Assembly (NCBI RefSeq): GCF_011440305.1
Contig: NZ_JAAOIW010000023.1
Span: 37,809 to 101,808 of the forward strand
DNA from: Paenibacillus agricola
GTDB taxonomy: Bacteria > Bacillota > Bacilli > Paenibacillales > NBRC-103111
Direction: 5' to 3'
DNA: 64,000 bases
Shown: one piece after another, positions 26,890 through 37,200 of the stretch
How positions within the stretch are numbered: position 1 is the first letter of the stretch
Layout: each line of letters opens with the position of its first letter
Notes under the pieces: generated by a model
What the model was told of the DNA's origin: nothing
The model's database searches: none
What the model saw: only the letters and a program-made list of their open reading frames with translations
Translations under genes and position numbers: made by a program

Positions 26890-28644
26890 TTAGTTTTTTT
26901 CGATTAAATCCATTTCTCCAGCAAGAAAGAAATCATCTTTCTTTTTGCCACTTGCTATATCGAGCTGGTTCCGCAGAGCTTCACTCTGCTTTTTGGCAGC
27001 TTCTGGTTGCTCACTTACTTCGACAGCCTTGCTCTTAACTGTTTCAATTGGTTGCAGCACTGGCTGGCGTGTCTTTTCATGCTCGTGAACCTCTGGCCGA
27101 TCTGCTTTAGGCAGCTTCGCCAGCTCTTCAGGTTGCTTTTGTTTAACGATAAATTTAAGCTTGGACAATGGCTTCGCTTCTAAGGCATCAATATCATTAG
27201 AAAGATCTTTTGATTCTTTCCCATTTGTTGCATTTTCCAATTCTTCCAGCACTTTCGCCCTCTCCACATTTGCCTTATAGTTTTTTACGCACCACTTAAT
27301 TAAATTGAAATCCCCCTTTTCTAGTTGGGCAACTTCATTATCCAGCAGCTGCTCCCTCCAATCCTTGGGAATGAATACTCCTTTGCCGATTTTCGGTCGT
27401 TGCGGGTGACCATCACTAAGCATTTTGTGAAAGAAATGATACTTGGGTATGCCATCCATTATTTGAGTGTATGTATACCGCAGCTTTGTTTTTTCGGTAT
27501 CTCGGTAACTATCTGGCATAAACTTAGGCTTGAGTAAATGCGGCTTGTACGTAGATTGCCTCTCAGTTATCGGATCCTCCCCGAACTCTCGTTCCATTTC
27601 CTTAGCATCTACAGCACCAACACCCACAAAAATGATTTTGTTTCGGCATGATGTCATAAAAGCTTGCTTCATTGCCCTGCCACTTAATTTTCCGGATTCC
27701 ACTTCTAACTGTGCAAGAGATTGTACAGCGAATATACCTGCTGTCTTATATTCAGCCGCTATGGAAAGAAACCGTTCGTTTTCTGGTGTCATATAGCGGC
27801 TTGCCTCGTCTATGATCATATAGTGAGGGATACGTGTACTTTCGCTCCCAGTTCTACGATAGGTAGCACTTTGCAAATGCATCATAGCGAATTGTCCAAA
27901 GGCATCTCCTGCATCACGCAATTTGCCCATTGCCGTATTAATTGCTAGAATGCCACCTAACTCTAAGTGAGCGTCCAAATTGAAGCTGCTTTTACCCATC
28001 AAAACTTTTTTTAGATAACGATTGCTTGTGATATTCTCTAATTGACCACGTAAACCCATAACATACTTTTGATATTCCTGACGTTGAGCCCCCAAAAGTT
28101 CCGTCTCGAAGAACTGCACCAAATCGGATGAACCTTCTATTTTTTTTAAAGCAGCGACTTTATTATCCAAAGCTTTAGGGTCCCGAATCGTCATAACAAC
28201 ATCCATTAGGTTAATATCATCACCATGCAGTGTTTTCAGCAGTTGTGTAATTTTTCGTGCTGATAATTCTTGGATGATTGAAAAAAATGCTTCTTGCTTA
28301 CCAAACAAGCTTTTAAGAACAGTTACAGTCGCTTCTGATATATCGTCGATATCTCCCTCCATGACATTGAAAATGCCACTATTATCATCCAGAGGATCGA
28401 TATGGTTGTATGGAAGCCCTAGCGCTATACTAGTATCAGCGACCATCCTGGCTACATCACCTTTAGGTTCTATTACCGTTAATCCACATCGCTTACCTTT
28501 CTTTTTTGCCATTAACAATTGATAGATGATTGGCTTCAGAATGGTTGCTGTTTTCCCGCATCGAGTAGGCCCCACTATTAACAGATGGGTAAAGGCATCC
28601 ATTCCACCCCACATGATTTTTTCTTTAGTTGCTACCGCTACCAT
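26890..28644 (-). CDS. virD4: Type IV coupling protein (VirD4/TraG-like ATPase), soluble form
   Basis: A 584-residue protein, start ATG 28644 after AAAAGGGGG. Walker A is GPTRCGKTATILKP near residues 25-32. Walker B is HYMIIDEASRYMTPEN around 275-290, followed by the sensor-like GIFAVQSLAQLE and by NKIIFVGVGAVDAKEMEREFG. This hexameric ATPase links the relaxosome to the secretion channel. It lacks the two N-terminal membrane helices of classical VirD4 and begins only about 25 residues before the P-loop. The membrane protein encoded just upstream (28672-29214) probably supplies the anchor in trans. The C-terminal 140 residues are charged, Lys/Glu-rich and probably disordered. Confidence 0.85.
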   Translation of the reverse strand: MVAVATKEKIMWGGMDAFTHLLIVGPTRCGKTATILKPIIYQLLMAKKKGKRCGLTVIEPKGDVARMVADTSIALGLPYNHIDPLDDNSGIFNVMEGDIDDISEATVTVLKSLFGKQEAFFSIIQELSARKITQLLKTLHGDDINLMDVVMTIRDPKALDNKVAALKKIEGSSDLVQFFETELLGAQRQEYQKYVMGLRGQLENITSNRYLKKVLMGKSSFNLDAHLELGGILAINTAMGKLRDAGDAFGQFAMMHLQSATYRRTGSESTRIPHYMIIDEASRYMTPENERFLSIAAEYKTAGIFAVQSLAQLEVESGKLSGRAMKQAFMTSCRNKIIFVGVGAVDAKEMEREFGEDPITERQSTYKPHLLKPKFMPDSYRDTEKTKLRYTYTQIMDGIPKYHFFHKMLSDGHPQRPKIGKGVFIPKDWREQLLDNEVAQLEKGDFNLIKWCVKNYKANVERAKVLEELENATNGKESKDLSNDIDALEAKPLSKLKFIVKQKQPEELAKLPKADRPEVHEHEKTRQPVLQPIETVKSKAVEVSEQPEAAKKQSEALRNQLDIASGKKKDDFFLAGEMDLIEKN

Positions 28645-28671
28645 TGTAAGCCCCCTTTTGGAAAGACCTTT

Positions 28672-29214
28672 CTATCTTTCCCTCTCCCTCACAACCTCAC
28701 CGATTTCAAACATGATTCCCTCTAAATCTGCATCAGGGTTAACCGCTGGATCCGGAATGCCTTTAATTTGCATTTTGAATTCATTCCACCTATCCCTCCA
28801 GGTCTTGGGCTCCTCCATTACGATGCTCTCGCTACCGCGATCCACGTTCCCCCAGCGACCATCCAGCATGCCAATAGCCCGATACCCTATCAACACCATA
28901 TATGCGGAAAATAGGAAACTGACGACCATAATGATTCTCATAGTGGTACTAGGTTTTAATAGCGAAATACTGCTTGACCAATCTTGGAAAGCATAGCAAC
29001 CAATCGCTACATTGATTAGTAATACGATCGATATTACATGTAGCATAACGCCGTACTGCTTTTGCAGTACTTTTGCATACACCATGTACGCTAGCAATAG
29101 GAATGCCAGGATTAGTGGTATTAATGGTTTCATCCTCGGTTCTCCTGAAAATACCAAGAACCACATTAATACAGCTCCAAGTACTCCTACGATCTTAAGG
29201 ATCGTATTAACCAA
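28672..29214 (-). CDS. Membrane protein, probable anchor of the coupling ATPase
   Basis: A protein of about 180 residues. The ribosome binding site AAGGGATG sits ten bases before TTG 29214; TTG 29232 is an alternative start without RBS. Four hydrophobic segments are visible (ILKIVGVLGAVLMWFLVF; LIPLILAFLLLAYMVYA; VISIVLLINVAIGCYAF; IIMVVSFLFSAYMVLIGY), then a soluble tail of 70 residues ending in IMFEIGEVVRERER. The gene ends 27 bases before the VirD4-like gene, which lacks membrane helices. This resembles split coupling systems in which the anchor is a separate polypeptide. The function is inferred from position and topology. Confidence 0.65.
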   Translation of the reverse strand: MVNTILKIVGVLGAVLMWFLVFSGEPRMKPLIPLILAFLLLAYMVYAKVLQKQYGVMLHVISIVLLINVAIGCYAFQDWSSSISLLKPSTTMRIIMVVSFLFSAYMVLIGYRAIGMLDGRWGNVDRGSESIVMEEPKTWRDRWNEFKMQIKGIPDPAVNPDADLEGIMFEIGEVVRERER

Positions 29215-29264
29215 TTGAATACATCCCTTCAAATAGAATCATCTTTCTATTGTGTGCCTGTTTC

Positions 29265-30290
29265 TCATTCGGATGGTTTTGGTATTTTTTCAATATCTTC
29301 CGATATGTCCATAACCACCATTTCCAAATGTGAGTGATGTTTCAAATATGGCTCTATTTCATGGACATATGCATTCCAGGTAAACACTAGACACTTCTTC
29401 TGTTGTTCCATATGAGCAAGGTCCCCGTATAACTGTAACGAATACGTTCGGTGTAGATCGTGAGTCAAATACTCCATAACGTATTTCCTCTCTCCTTCAT
29501 GGACAATTTCATAAGGAGCCAGCATATATTTGTTCGATGATTGGATGATTTCCCCATAGTTAGTAGTGAAATATTTCACAAGGCAGGTGGTTTCCAAAGT
29601 CCTATTGATTATCTCCACTGATTTTGTGACAAATGGGAGCACATGTACCTGGGCGATCAGCCGCTCACTATCCACAGCCTTTTTATGCGCTTCTCTAATG
29701 CGAACATAATCATCCTTTTCGCCCAACGTCCGGTATAAGATCAAAGCACGTTCAAACTGGGAAGATTTTATCTCAGACATTAAAAAACTGATTGTACGAT
29801 CTTGGAAATTGCGGTCTATCAGATACAACGGGTAATCAATACCCGAAGGAGAGATTAATACACCCAATACCATGCAACTTCTATTCAGATTCCGCTCTTT
29901 TTTAAAGACTCTGCTGTCTTTAAACTTCCAACCATCCTTCCGCAAATTCACATATAAATTTCTTGCATCCAGTGAATTTTTGAGATGATAATCCGAATTG
30001 AGCTTGCGGTGGTGATATGATAGCACAACCTCGCTTTGCTCAATGAGTCCCTCATCTAGCAAAGCTTTAATCCCCTTCTCTCCTATCGATACAACACCAA
30101 CTTTTACATTTCCAAGGAATTTCGACTTTACCAGTACATACTTCTGCTTCTCCAGGACCTCAAGCCTCTTATACACATAACTTTGGTTGTTCTCGGAGAA
30201 ATACATTTGACGAATTTGCTTGATCGTAAGGGCTCGGTATCGGAATAGATCATCCATCAATTCCATATCCCTTTTCTTAAGACGAATCAC
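29265..30290 (-). CDS. Replication-relaxation family protein
   Basis: A 341-residue protein starting at GTG 30290, seven bases after the strong RBS GGAGG; the frame opens earlier but without an RBS. The N-terminal winged helix is typical of the replication-relaxation (PF13814) family: DMELMDDLFRYRALTIKQIRQMYF, SYVYKRLEVLEKQKYVLV, then VVSIGEKGIKALLDEG and YHHRKLNSDYHLKNSLDARNLY. These proteins are found in conjugative elements of Firmicutes and are linked to relaxosome or replication functions. The exact role here is unknown. It lies upstream of the anchor and coupling ATPase genes on the same strand. Confidence 0.65.
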   Translation of the reverse strand: MIRLKKRDMELMDDLFRYRALTIKQIRQMYFSENNQSYVYKRLEVLEKQKYVLVKSKFLGNVKVGVVSIGEKGIKALLDEGLIEQSEVVLSYHHRKLNSDYHLKNSLDARNLYVNLRKDGWKFKDSRVFKKERNLNRSCMVLGVLISPSGIDYPLYLIDRNFQDRTISFLMSEIKSSQFERALILYRTLGEKDDYVRIREAHKKAVDSERLIAQVHVLPFVTKSVEIINRTLETTCLVKYFTTNYGEIIQSSNKYMLAPYEIVHEGERKYVMEYLTHDLHRTYSLQLYGDLAHMEQQKKCLVFTWNAYVHEIEPYLKHHSHLEMVVMDISEDIEKIPKPSE

Positions 30291-30320
30291 TTTATCACCT
30301 CCCCTCATGCAGCACGTCCC

Positions 30321-30366
30321 TTCTCCCACTACCTCCACCTGTCCGGTGTCGTACGTAGTCGAACCC
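30321..30366. repeat. Imperfect direct repeat, copy 1
   Basis: This element (TTCTCCCA..., then CCACCTGTC, GGTGTC and GTCGA-CCC) recurs at 30409-30453 with moderate divergence. It lies directly upstream of the replication-relaxation gene start. Confidence 0.55.
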
Positions 30367-30408
30367 TGAAGACGCAACCCTCTCTATGCCACCGGCACTA
30401 CGTCAAAC

Positions 30409-30453
30409 TCTCCCATTCCTTCCACCTGTCGGTGTCATCCATGGTCGAGTCCC
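30409..30453. repeat. Imperfect direct repeat, copy 2
   Basis: Second copy of the 30321-30366 element, same orientation, offset 88 bases. Possible protein-binding sites in the operon leader. Confidence 0.55.
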
Positions 30454-30862
30454 GAGCTTTTTCAATAGCACCTAGGCGATTTTTCTCCATGCCGCATATC
30501 CCATTTCAAATGTTTAGCTTACCAATACGAGGCATCACTGAAGCGATAAACATTCAGTGCGGCTGTTTGTCCTACGCAATCTATCGGCATGCTGCCTCAC
30601 GCTTGCTTCTCCAAACTACCCGTTTTTCGATAAAAAACGTAAATATAGTTATTTGTACCTATTCTAATCGATTTATTTTGGAAAATAAAGTGGTAAATGT
30701 CATTATTTTCTTTATATCCAAATTGGTGTTACTGATATGAAAAAAAACCCTTTATTTTTTGGGCACAATGGGATATTAATAATAATGATTTAGTTATCTT
30801 CTCAAAATGTGGAAATGGTAGGCTTCATGCACCCGACTAATTATTACTTTATAATTGGAATT

Positions 30863-31450
30863 TTATGTGTTATTTTCATCAACTTTCTTGATTAAATCTA
30901 ATTTCGCTTTCTCTGCTGTTATATAGATTTGCACATAGTTTTTTGCATCCTTCGATGCATAGCCACAATCCATTAAAGAGACATTTTTCCATTCATCATC
31001 TTTTATCAATTGGCTCAGTTTAACAGCATCGATAAGGTATTTTCGATTGCGATTATCTAGATCCCTGAGGGTTATATCCGCAAATACATGAGCAATAATG
31101 ATGATGACCTTCTCCTTAAAACGAGTCTGGACATTCTGTCTTTTTACAGCCTGGCTAACAGCTGAGATATAGTATTCTTTCGTCAAAAGACGATATTTTT
31201 CACGTTGGTGATCCTTCCTGTCACCATGTTCAAAATATAGTGGGAGCATACCTTCAAAGGTTATTTCGATAACCGGTTCAACTAGGTTATATGCCTTGAT
31301 CTGGCAGACCGGAAGCGCCTCCTGGTAAGAGACTCCAAATTCATAGGGATACATAGCAGATAATTGATGATAAAGCAGCTGCCGCGCAATTTCCAAGCTT
31401 GCAATCGCGTCCTGCAGCCTTTTAATATTAGTTTCCTCAATTGTATTCAT
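30863..31450 (-). CDS. RusA-like endonuclease-fold protein (tentative)
   Basis: A 195-residue protein, start ATG 31450 after AGGAGGATTCG. The C-terminal half contains ADITLRDLDNRNRKYLIDAV..., then LIKDDEWKNVSLMDCGY, following the RusA pattern D-x-D-N...K..LDA.....DD. RusA enzymes cut Holliday junctions using these aspartates. Residues 30-110 (AMYPYEFGVSYQEAL..., EVPVIEITFEGMLP-like stretch, KYRLLTKEYYISAV) would form the dimerising part. It could process recombination or replication intermediates of the element. The assignment rests on a short motif, so it is moderate. It lies nine bases from the prepilin peptidase gene and is probably co-transcribed with it. Confidence 0.45.
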   Translation of the reverse strand: MNTIEETNIKRLQDAIASLEIARQLLYHQLSAMYPYEFGVSYQEALPVCQIKAYNLVEPVIEITFEGMLPLYFEHGDRKDHQREKYRLLTKEYYISAVSQAVKRQNVQTRFKEKVIIIIAHVFADITLRDLDNRNRKYLIDAVKLSQLIKDDEWKNVSLMDCGYASKDAKNYVQIYITAEKAKLDLIKKVDENNT

Positions 31451-31459
31451 CGAATCCTC

Positions 31460-31885
31460 CTATAGGCTATAAACTATCAATACAGAAGCAGCAATAAAGG
31501 GCGCAAGCGGGACGCTGTGATCCATCATAAAGCGCTTTAATACGTATAAAACCAGGTAATAGAGGCATAGTAACAAACTAAAAAATACAAGTGATAATAG
31601 GGTCATTTCTACCCCTAATATGAGGCCAATAACACCATAAAACTTTATATCCCCACCTCCTATCTTACCATTTGACATATAAGCTGCTAGAAACAACACT
31701 CCAAAGCCAATAAGAGCTCCCAACAAGTAATTGCCTATTGCAAAGGGTTGGCTGATTAGCCGCAAAATTAGAGCTATTGGTGTAATTACTAAGAGCAAAT
31801 TGTTAGGTATTATCCTCCATCGCAGGTCGGTATATATAACAATTAAGAGAGTCAGAACCAACAAAACATGGACTATTTTCTCCAT
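31460..31885 (-). CDS. tadV: A24 prepilin peptidase (TadV/CpaA-like)
   Basis: A 141-residue, mostly hydrophobic membrane protein. Both catalytic aspartates of the type IV prepilin peptidase family are present: IYTDLRWRIIPN near residue 20 and GGGDIKFYGVIG near residue 78. The short length without the N-terminal methylase domain fits TadV/CpaA. It cleaves the leader peptides of the small pilins and TadE-like pseudopilins encoded at 45.8-47.2 kb. It lies far from those genes, on the same strand, separated by the surface-protein region and the IS256 relic. Confidence 0.85.
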   Translation of the reverse strand: MEKIVHVLLVLTLLIVIYTDLRWRIIPNNLLLVITPIALILRLISQPFAIGNYLLGALIGFGVLFLAAYMSNGKIGGGDIKFYGVIGLILGVEMTLLSLVFFSLLLCLYYLVLYVLKRFMMDHSVPLAPFIAASVLIVYSL

Positions 31886-32079
31886 TTAAATGCTAACCAC
31901 TCCTTAAAAAAATTATCGAATCTTGCGTTCTTACAATAAAATATCGATCAAGCATCTTGTCCAAACCTAGTTTTTTTTCCACAAATGATATAGATGGGCT
32001 GCTTAAGTTAAATATGAATAATAATGTTGTAGACTACTCCATTGAACTATCGTATCCCGTTCGTTTAATTATTTATCAG

Positions 32080-32633
32080 TCACATTTCTCTAAAAGTAAT
32101 AAGAATTGCATTGTCGTCCAACCTCGTATGTGGGTATCTAATGTCCTCGATTTCCATATATTTTTGATTCCAAATCACATCTGTAAAATAAGATGAGTTT
32201 TGAAAAAAATAATCAGGGGAAATATTCTGATATTGATAACATTCGTTTGGGTAAACTTCATTGCAACCAAATAGGAATTTCACGTCTTCCTCCCAAGAAA
32301 TCCCGCCAATTATGAAATCATAAACCTCAAACATATCAATGAGGAATTGTTTGAAATCAACATACTCATCTTTCCTGACTCCTACCTGATTCCACTCTGG
32401 AGCATCAAACTCACTGCCAAAAAAACAAAAATCAACGATTATTGAATTCGATGAAATTTGTTCTATATGCAAATAAGCCTTTCGTTGTCTAGGAAATGCA
32501 ACCAATAACCTAAGTTTAAGCGAGTGTATGAATACTGTATTTGGGTCTTTTTCATCGTTTGGATATCCCAATACAAACGATGAGATTAAATTATCGACGT
32601 TGTTTTCAGCAACTTGAGGGTCTGTCAAGAATT
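32080..32633 (-). pseudogene. C-terminal part of a hypothetical gene interrupted by IS256
   Basis: About 183 codons from TTCTTGACAGACCC at the IS end to the stop at 32080. The apparent ATG at 32652 (MKRVYTK...) is encoded by the IS terminal repeat, so it is an accident of insertion. The sequence (DPQVAENNVDNLISSFVLGYP, HIEQISSNSIIVDFCFFGSEFDAPEWNQVGV, FKQFLIDMFEVYDFIIGGISWEEDVKFLF) is not recognised; it is soluble, mixed alpha/beta. The other side of the IS carries a matching N-terminal part (33892-34037). Confidence 0.55.
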
Positions 32634-33891
32634 TTGTGTAAACTCTTTTCAAGCCTTCTCCCCGAGGGGAGAAAAAAATTTCAACGCAAATGCTGGCCGA
32701 TTCGTTCGGGAAAGAAAACAGAGAGCTGGAGCAGCATCTGGCCCCAATTTTGGACGCGACCTGTCCATTTACGGGTGACGTCCATCGTCGCTAGATAAAG
32801 CATCTTGAGCAATGCCTCGTCGGTCGGGAAGATGCTTTTTCCCTTGGTCACCTTTCGAAGCTGGCGGTGGTAGCTTTCAATCATGTTGGTCGTGTAAATC
32901 AGCTTTCGGATCTCGGGTGGGTACTTGAAAAAGGTCGCAAGCTCATCCCAGTTCGTGCGCCATGACCGGATAATAAGGGGATATTTGCTTCCCCATACCT
33001 CTTCAAAACGATCCAAAGGTCCTTGTAAGACACAAAGCGGGTCGAATTCCGGATCTGGTGGATGATGCATTTTTGGATTTCGGTTTGCGGGTAGCAGGCG
33101 GTAATCGCTTGGGAAAAGCCTGTGAGGTTGTCCACACAGGTGATTAAAATGTCTTGGACACCGCGGTTTTTCAGGTCGTTTAAGACCGTCAGCCAGAATT
33201 TGGAGGACTCATTCTCACCGATCCACATGCCCAGCACATCTTTGCTCCCGTCTAAGTCAATGCCGATCACCATATAGGCCGCTTTGTTCACGATATGCCC
33301 GTCCTGCTTGACTTTGAAGTGGATCGCATCTAGAAAAACCACCGCATAGACCCCTTGTAGAGGACGGCTTTGCCACTCTTTAATGAGGGGAACAATCTTG
33401 TTCGTTACGTTGGAGATCATCGTCGGTGATACGTCAATGCCATACAGCTGCTCAAGGTGGTCCTGAATATCCCGTGTGGTGACTCCCTTCGCATACATAG
33501 CAATAATCTGGTCTTCAATACCCGTCACGTTGGACTGATGCTTCTTTACAACGATGGGCTCAAACTCGCCTTGGCGATCGCGCGGTACTTGAATCTCTTG
33601 GTCACCGTATTCGCTCGTTATGGTTTTCTTGCTTTTACCGTTCCGGCTATTCGGGGTCTGCTTGTTTTTGGTGTCATGCTTGTCGTAGCCTAATTGTGTA
33701 TCCAATTCGGCCTCCAGCATCTCCTGCAGGGTTTCCGCAAATAGGTCTTTTAAGGCGTTTTGTGCATCTTGTGCGGTGACCAGTTTATTCTCCTTAATAA
33801 ACTGACGAAGCTGTTGTTTGGTCCATAATCCCATGTGCGCTCCCCTACCTTTCCTATACTTTCATTTTAATAGGTTTTGGAGTTTACACAA
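32634..33891 (-). mobile_element. IS256-family element, internally deleted
   Basis: The ends share TTGTGTAAACTC as inverted repeats (32634 on the left; reverse complement ending at 33891). The length is about 1.26 kb, shorter than usual for IS256 because the transposase gene has lost an internal part. The flanking 8-mers differ (CAAGAATT and TCTATTTT), so no target duplication is visible, which suggests a neighbouring deletion after insertion. Confidence 0.75.
32681..33834 (-). pseudogene. IS256-family Mutator-type transposase, internal deletion with frameshift
   Basis: The N-terminal part (33834-32899) begins MGLWTKQQLRQFIKENKL and has the IS256 marks: EMLEAELDTQLGYDKHD, RSRNGKSKKT-like basic stretch, AVFLDAIHFKVKQDG (first Asp), and ITCVDNLTGFSQAI (second Asp). 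It breaks after RNSTRFVSYKDL. The C-terminal part resumes in another frame at LDRFEEVWGSKYPLI..., with TTNMIESYHRQLRK (the Glu). About 45-50 residues between SYKDL and LDRFEEVW are missing, and the frame is lost. The transposase is therefore inactive. Confidence 0.8.
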
Positions 33892-34037
33892 TCTATTTTA
33901 CAAACCCCAACTTGAATTTTATAATGAGACTCCAACAGCCTATTTATTATAGACCTAATTGTTTTTTCTTTATTTTCCTTAAGCAGTAGCAAGAAACTCA
34001 CTTCAAGAAAAGGTCCTCCCATTAGCCATTCCGACAT
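33892..34037 (-). pseudogene. N-terminal part of the gene interrupted by IS256
   Basis: ATG 34037 follows AGGAGG by seven bases; an upstream extension to 34094 lacks an RBS. The reading frame gives MSEWLMGGPFLEVSFLLLLK..., then NRLLESHYKIQVGVCKID, and runs into the IS tip. It is likely the beginning of the gene whose remainder is at 32080-32633. Some bases at the junction may be missing, since no target duplication is seen. Confidence 0.5.
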
Positions 34038-34176
34038 ACCAATTCCTCCTCGTGTCTTGCTTAAAATATCTATAGCAGACAAACTCTTCCTCATTTTCTA
34101 CGTACTACACTAAATATTACAGTTTCTAATGTGGATTGGTAGATAACCATTCACTTCTCAATTTACATTAGAAACA

Positions 34177-34202
34177 AGCCCTCCTGGTAATCCAGGAGGG
34201 CT
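34177..34202 (-). terminator. Rho-independent terminator after the PQQ/CARDB gene
   Basis: AGCCCTCCTGG pairs perfectly with CCAGGAGGGCT across a TAAT loop, followed on the minus strand by TGTTTCTAATG. It is the first strong hairpin after the stop at 34215. Confidence 0.75.
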
Positions 34203-34214
34203 CAATCAGTATTA

Positions 34215-37200
34215 TTAGCGTTGTTTAATGTTTTGCGAATCATCATACTGTGAACCGAATATTTCTACCGTATCCTCTTTCAGAACACTAACACCTGTTT
34301 TTCCGCCGTTATAACCAATAACGGTTACTGTGTATTTGCCGTCTGGTGCATTAACATCCGTATAGAACTTACGATCTATGATGTCATCGCCTAACAAAGT
34401 CGAATGCGATTGAATAGGCAATTCCCAAACACCATGGTTAAAGTCGCCACTTGTTTTTTCCAAATTAATGCTAGTAACATAGTTTCCTTTACTATCTGTA
34501 ATCTCAGCCACGACATTTTGGACACCAGTGTAAGAACCCCCGTATTTCGCTGCATCTCTTGGAGCGCGGGTTTCCCAATCTGTTGTATAATCAGCGTTGA
34601 ATTTAATTTCAAATCCATAGCCAGCACGAGTTATTTTATTGGGATCCAATCCATTACTTTGTGCATATGGTATGATCGCCCAGCTGCCCCGACTTTCTCG
34701 ATCCGTTTCTTTCGGATTGTTAAGATCGGTGGATATACCTTGTTTCGTATTTAATTGTAATGTTCCGTTTTGGCACTCTTTGTACGTAATGTTTTCATTT
34801 CTCCAAATTGGATTGGAATAGCCATTTGAAGAACTATAAGAGGAATAGCCCGTAATCCACCTATAAGATACAACCCAATTTGAACAACTATTTATATTTG
34901 TAGGTGTTGGTTTATCGCTGTTGTATGGATTCACATTTACCAATGTGAAAGCCACGTTATTTGTGAAGTCATTATCGGTTGTTTCCTGATCTGCATCTAC
35001 ATGCACAATCATACTTACAGCCGCGGGCGTTGATGGAGATTGCCATACAAATGAAACCGACTTATGCTCCCCTGGACCAAAATTCGTCCTAGTTTCATAG
35101 GCAGTTTCACCATTTGCCATAAATCGAACAAGTATATTTCGTTGTGACAAATTAGAATCATTAAATAACTTCGCAGTAATATTAACAGGATCACCAACCA
35201 TGACATTTCTAGTTGCTGCAATACTTTCTGCAACCAAATCAAGATCATGATCTAAAGAAACCGTTATCGTATCAGAAAAGTTATTAGCATGTTTATCTTC
35301 AGGTTCAAAGATATCGAAATCCTCATTAACTTTTGCACTGAAATCTATAGAATCAGTACCATCAAAATCTATACCCGTTGCAGACAAATCCATAGGAACA
35401 ATGAACGTTTGTTCTTGATTCATAGGCAACTCTATATCCTGTGTTACTGTTTTCCCGACAGTTTGTACAGTGAGTTGGGTATGCAACGTAACATTTGGAA
35501 CCTTGCTTCCTAATGGCGTTGCATTTATTTTAACTGTAGCATTCAAAATAGGCTGTTGTTTATTAATTTTGCTCTTATCTAAGCTGAATGATGTTATTGC
35601 AATATCCAGTGGCGATACTATTTCTTTTGAGTTATCCGCATACGTATACTCATTTACAGGATTATCTTCCTCTGGATTTACCGTTATTGTTAATTTCGGC
35701 AAATCACTTGGTACCGTAATCGTAAATGTTGCTTGGTTTGTATACGTATGACTTGGCAAGTCAAGTGATTGCCTTGCAATTTCACGACCATTGATTTCAA
35801 GTTTCAAAGGGACTTGGCTATAATCATCATCTCCTGTATTAGAAATTGTAGCTGCCACCGTAACGGTGTCTCCCTTCTTTATGTCCTCTATATTAGCATT
35901 GACTAGATTTATGCCGCTTACAGCTAAATTAGGAGGTCTGGTAGCGTAATAGGCATGCATAACACCTACACCATCTACTACAATTAGTAAGCCATCATGT
36001 AAAACAATTTGAGGCGAAGTATATTGCCCGCCTGTAGCAGGTATGCTGGGAGACTCTAATAGATTTCCATTTTCGTCTTTAAACCATGGAATTGCCGCCC
36101 AATCATTCTTTTCATCATAGAATTTTAATTCTCCATTTGATTGATAGGCAATCAAATAGCTTGGTGAGTCATAGATTGTAGGATCATCCCAAAATATGAC
36201 TTGGTTTTGCAAGGGGCTGTCCAATTCGATAACTTTTATTAAATCTAGTCCATCTTTTTTATAAACAGCTATAGCGCCATTTCCTCCAGTTGATAGACTA
36301 TGATAATGCTTTATAGGCACATACACATAATCGTTGGATATTGTGGGATCTTCAAGGACTAATGTATTTCCACTTACTTCATCATTGAATCCCACAGTGA
36401 TCAATGTTGAAGCATCCAATTTATACAGGCTTCCTGTCCTATCGACGATATAAAGATATTCTCCATCCCTAGCAATGGATGTCGGAACACCTGAGTTAAA
36501 TCGAGTTTCTTCAACTTTTCCTATGTAACCATTGCTGATTCCATATTGATACAAAAAACTGAAATTATTGCCCGTATTCACCGTATCTAGTATGAGCCCA
36601 TTTACTTCTAATGGGCTTCCCGTAACCTCGCCTTCAGTCCTAATTTTATTTAATATATCTACGGAATCTCCCTGATCCTGATAAACGAACATTCCGTTAT
36701 CCGCGTAATATTGATCTGTGTCTCCAGTCAAGTCGCCTGAAGCTGTACCTAAGGAAAGATATACTTTGTCCTGTATAACTTTTGCTAATGGGCTCGACGT
36801 AATGCGATATTTTAATTCAGGATGTTTACCAGCTGATACAATTGTTTTCCATTGTATCTGCATAGTAACGGGATCTATAGACATAAATTGATGATCCCTT
36901 GTCGCTTGATATATTCTAGCTCCATTTTCGCTCGTACCATCAAAGCTTGGTGTGCGAATATAGGTTGGTGCGCTTGCTGAAGGCAGCTTGCTTTGCGTTA
37001 TATCAGTAACTTTAGCCCAAGTAGGAAGCTTAGTTGGTCTGAAGCTATCATAATCCAAACGCCATAGGTCTTTACCAGCTTGTACAAAAATAGCGGTAAC
37101 TCCAGTCAGTTTATCGTTTACAAAGATAGGTTGACTCTGTACATCGCCTGATTTTTCTACAGGAAGCAATTCTTTCGGATCATCATCAGATGGTTCATAT

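Larger units (their letters stand above)
30291..30862. other. Gene-free region between RusA-like and replication-relaxation genes
   Basis: No protein gene is convincing in these 572 bases. The first 160 carry the duplicated TCTCCCA...CCACCTGTC element, the rest is AT-rich and may contain the promoter for the downstream minus-strand genes (VirD4 group). No clear terminator was found. Confidence 0.4.
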
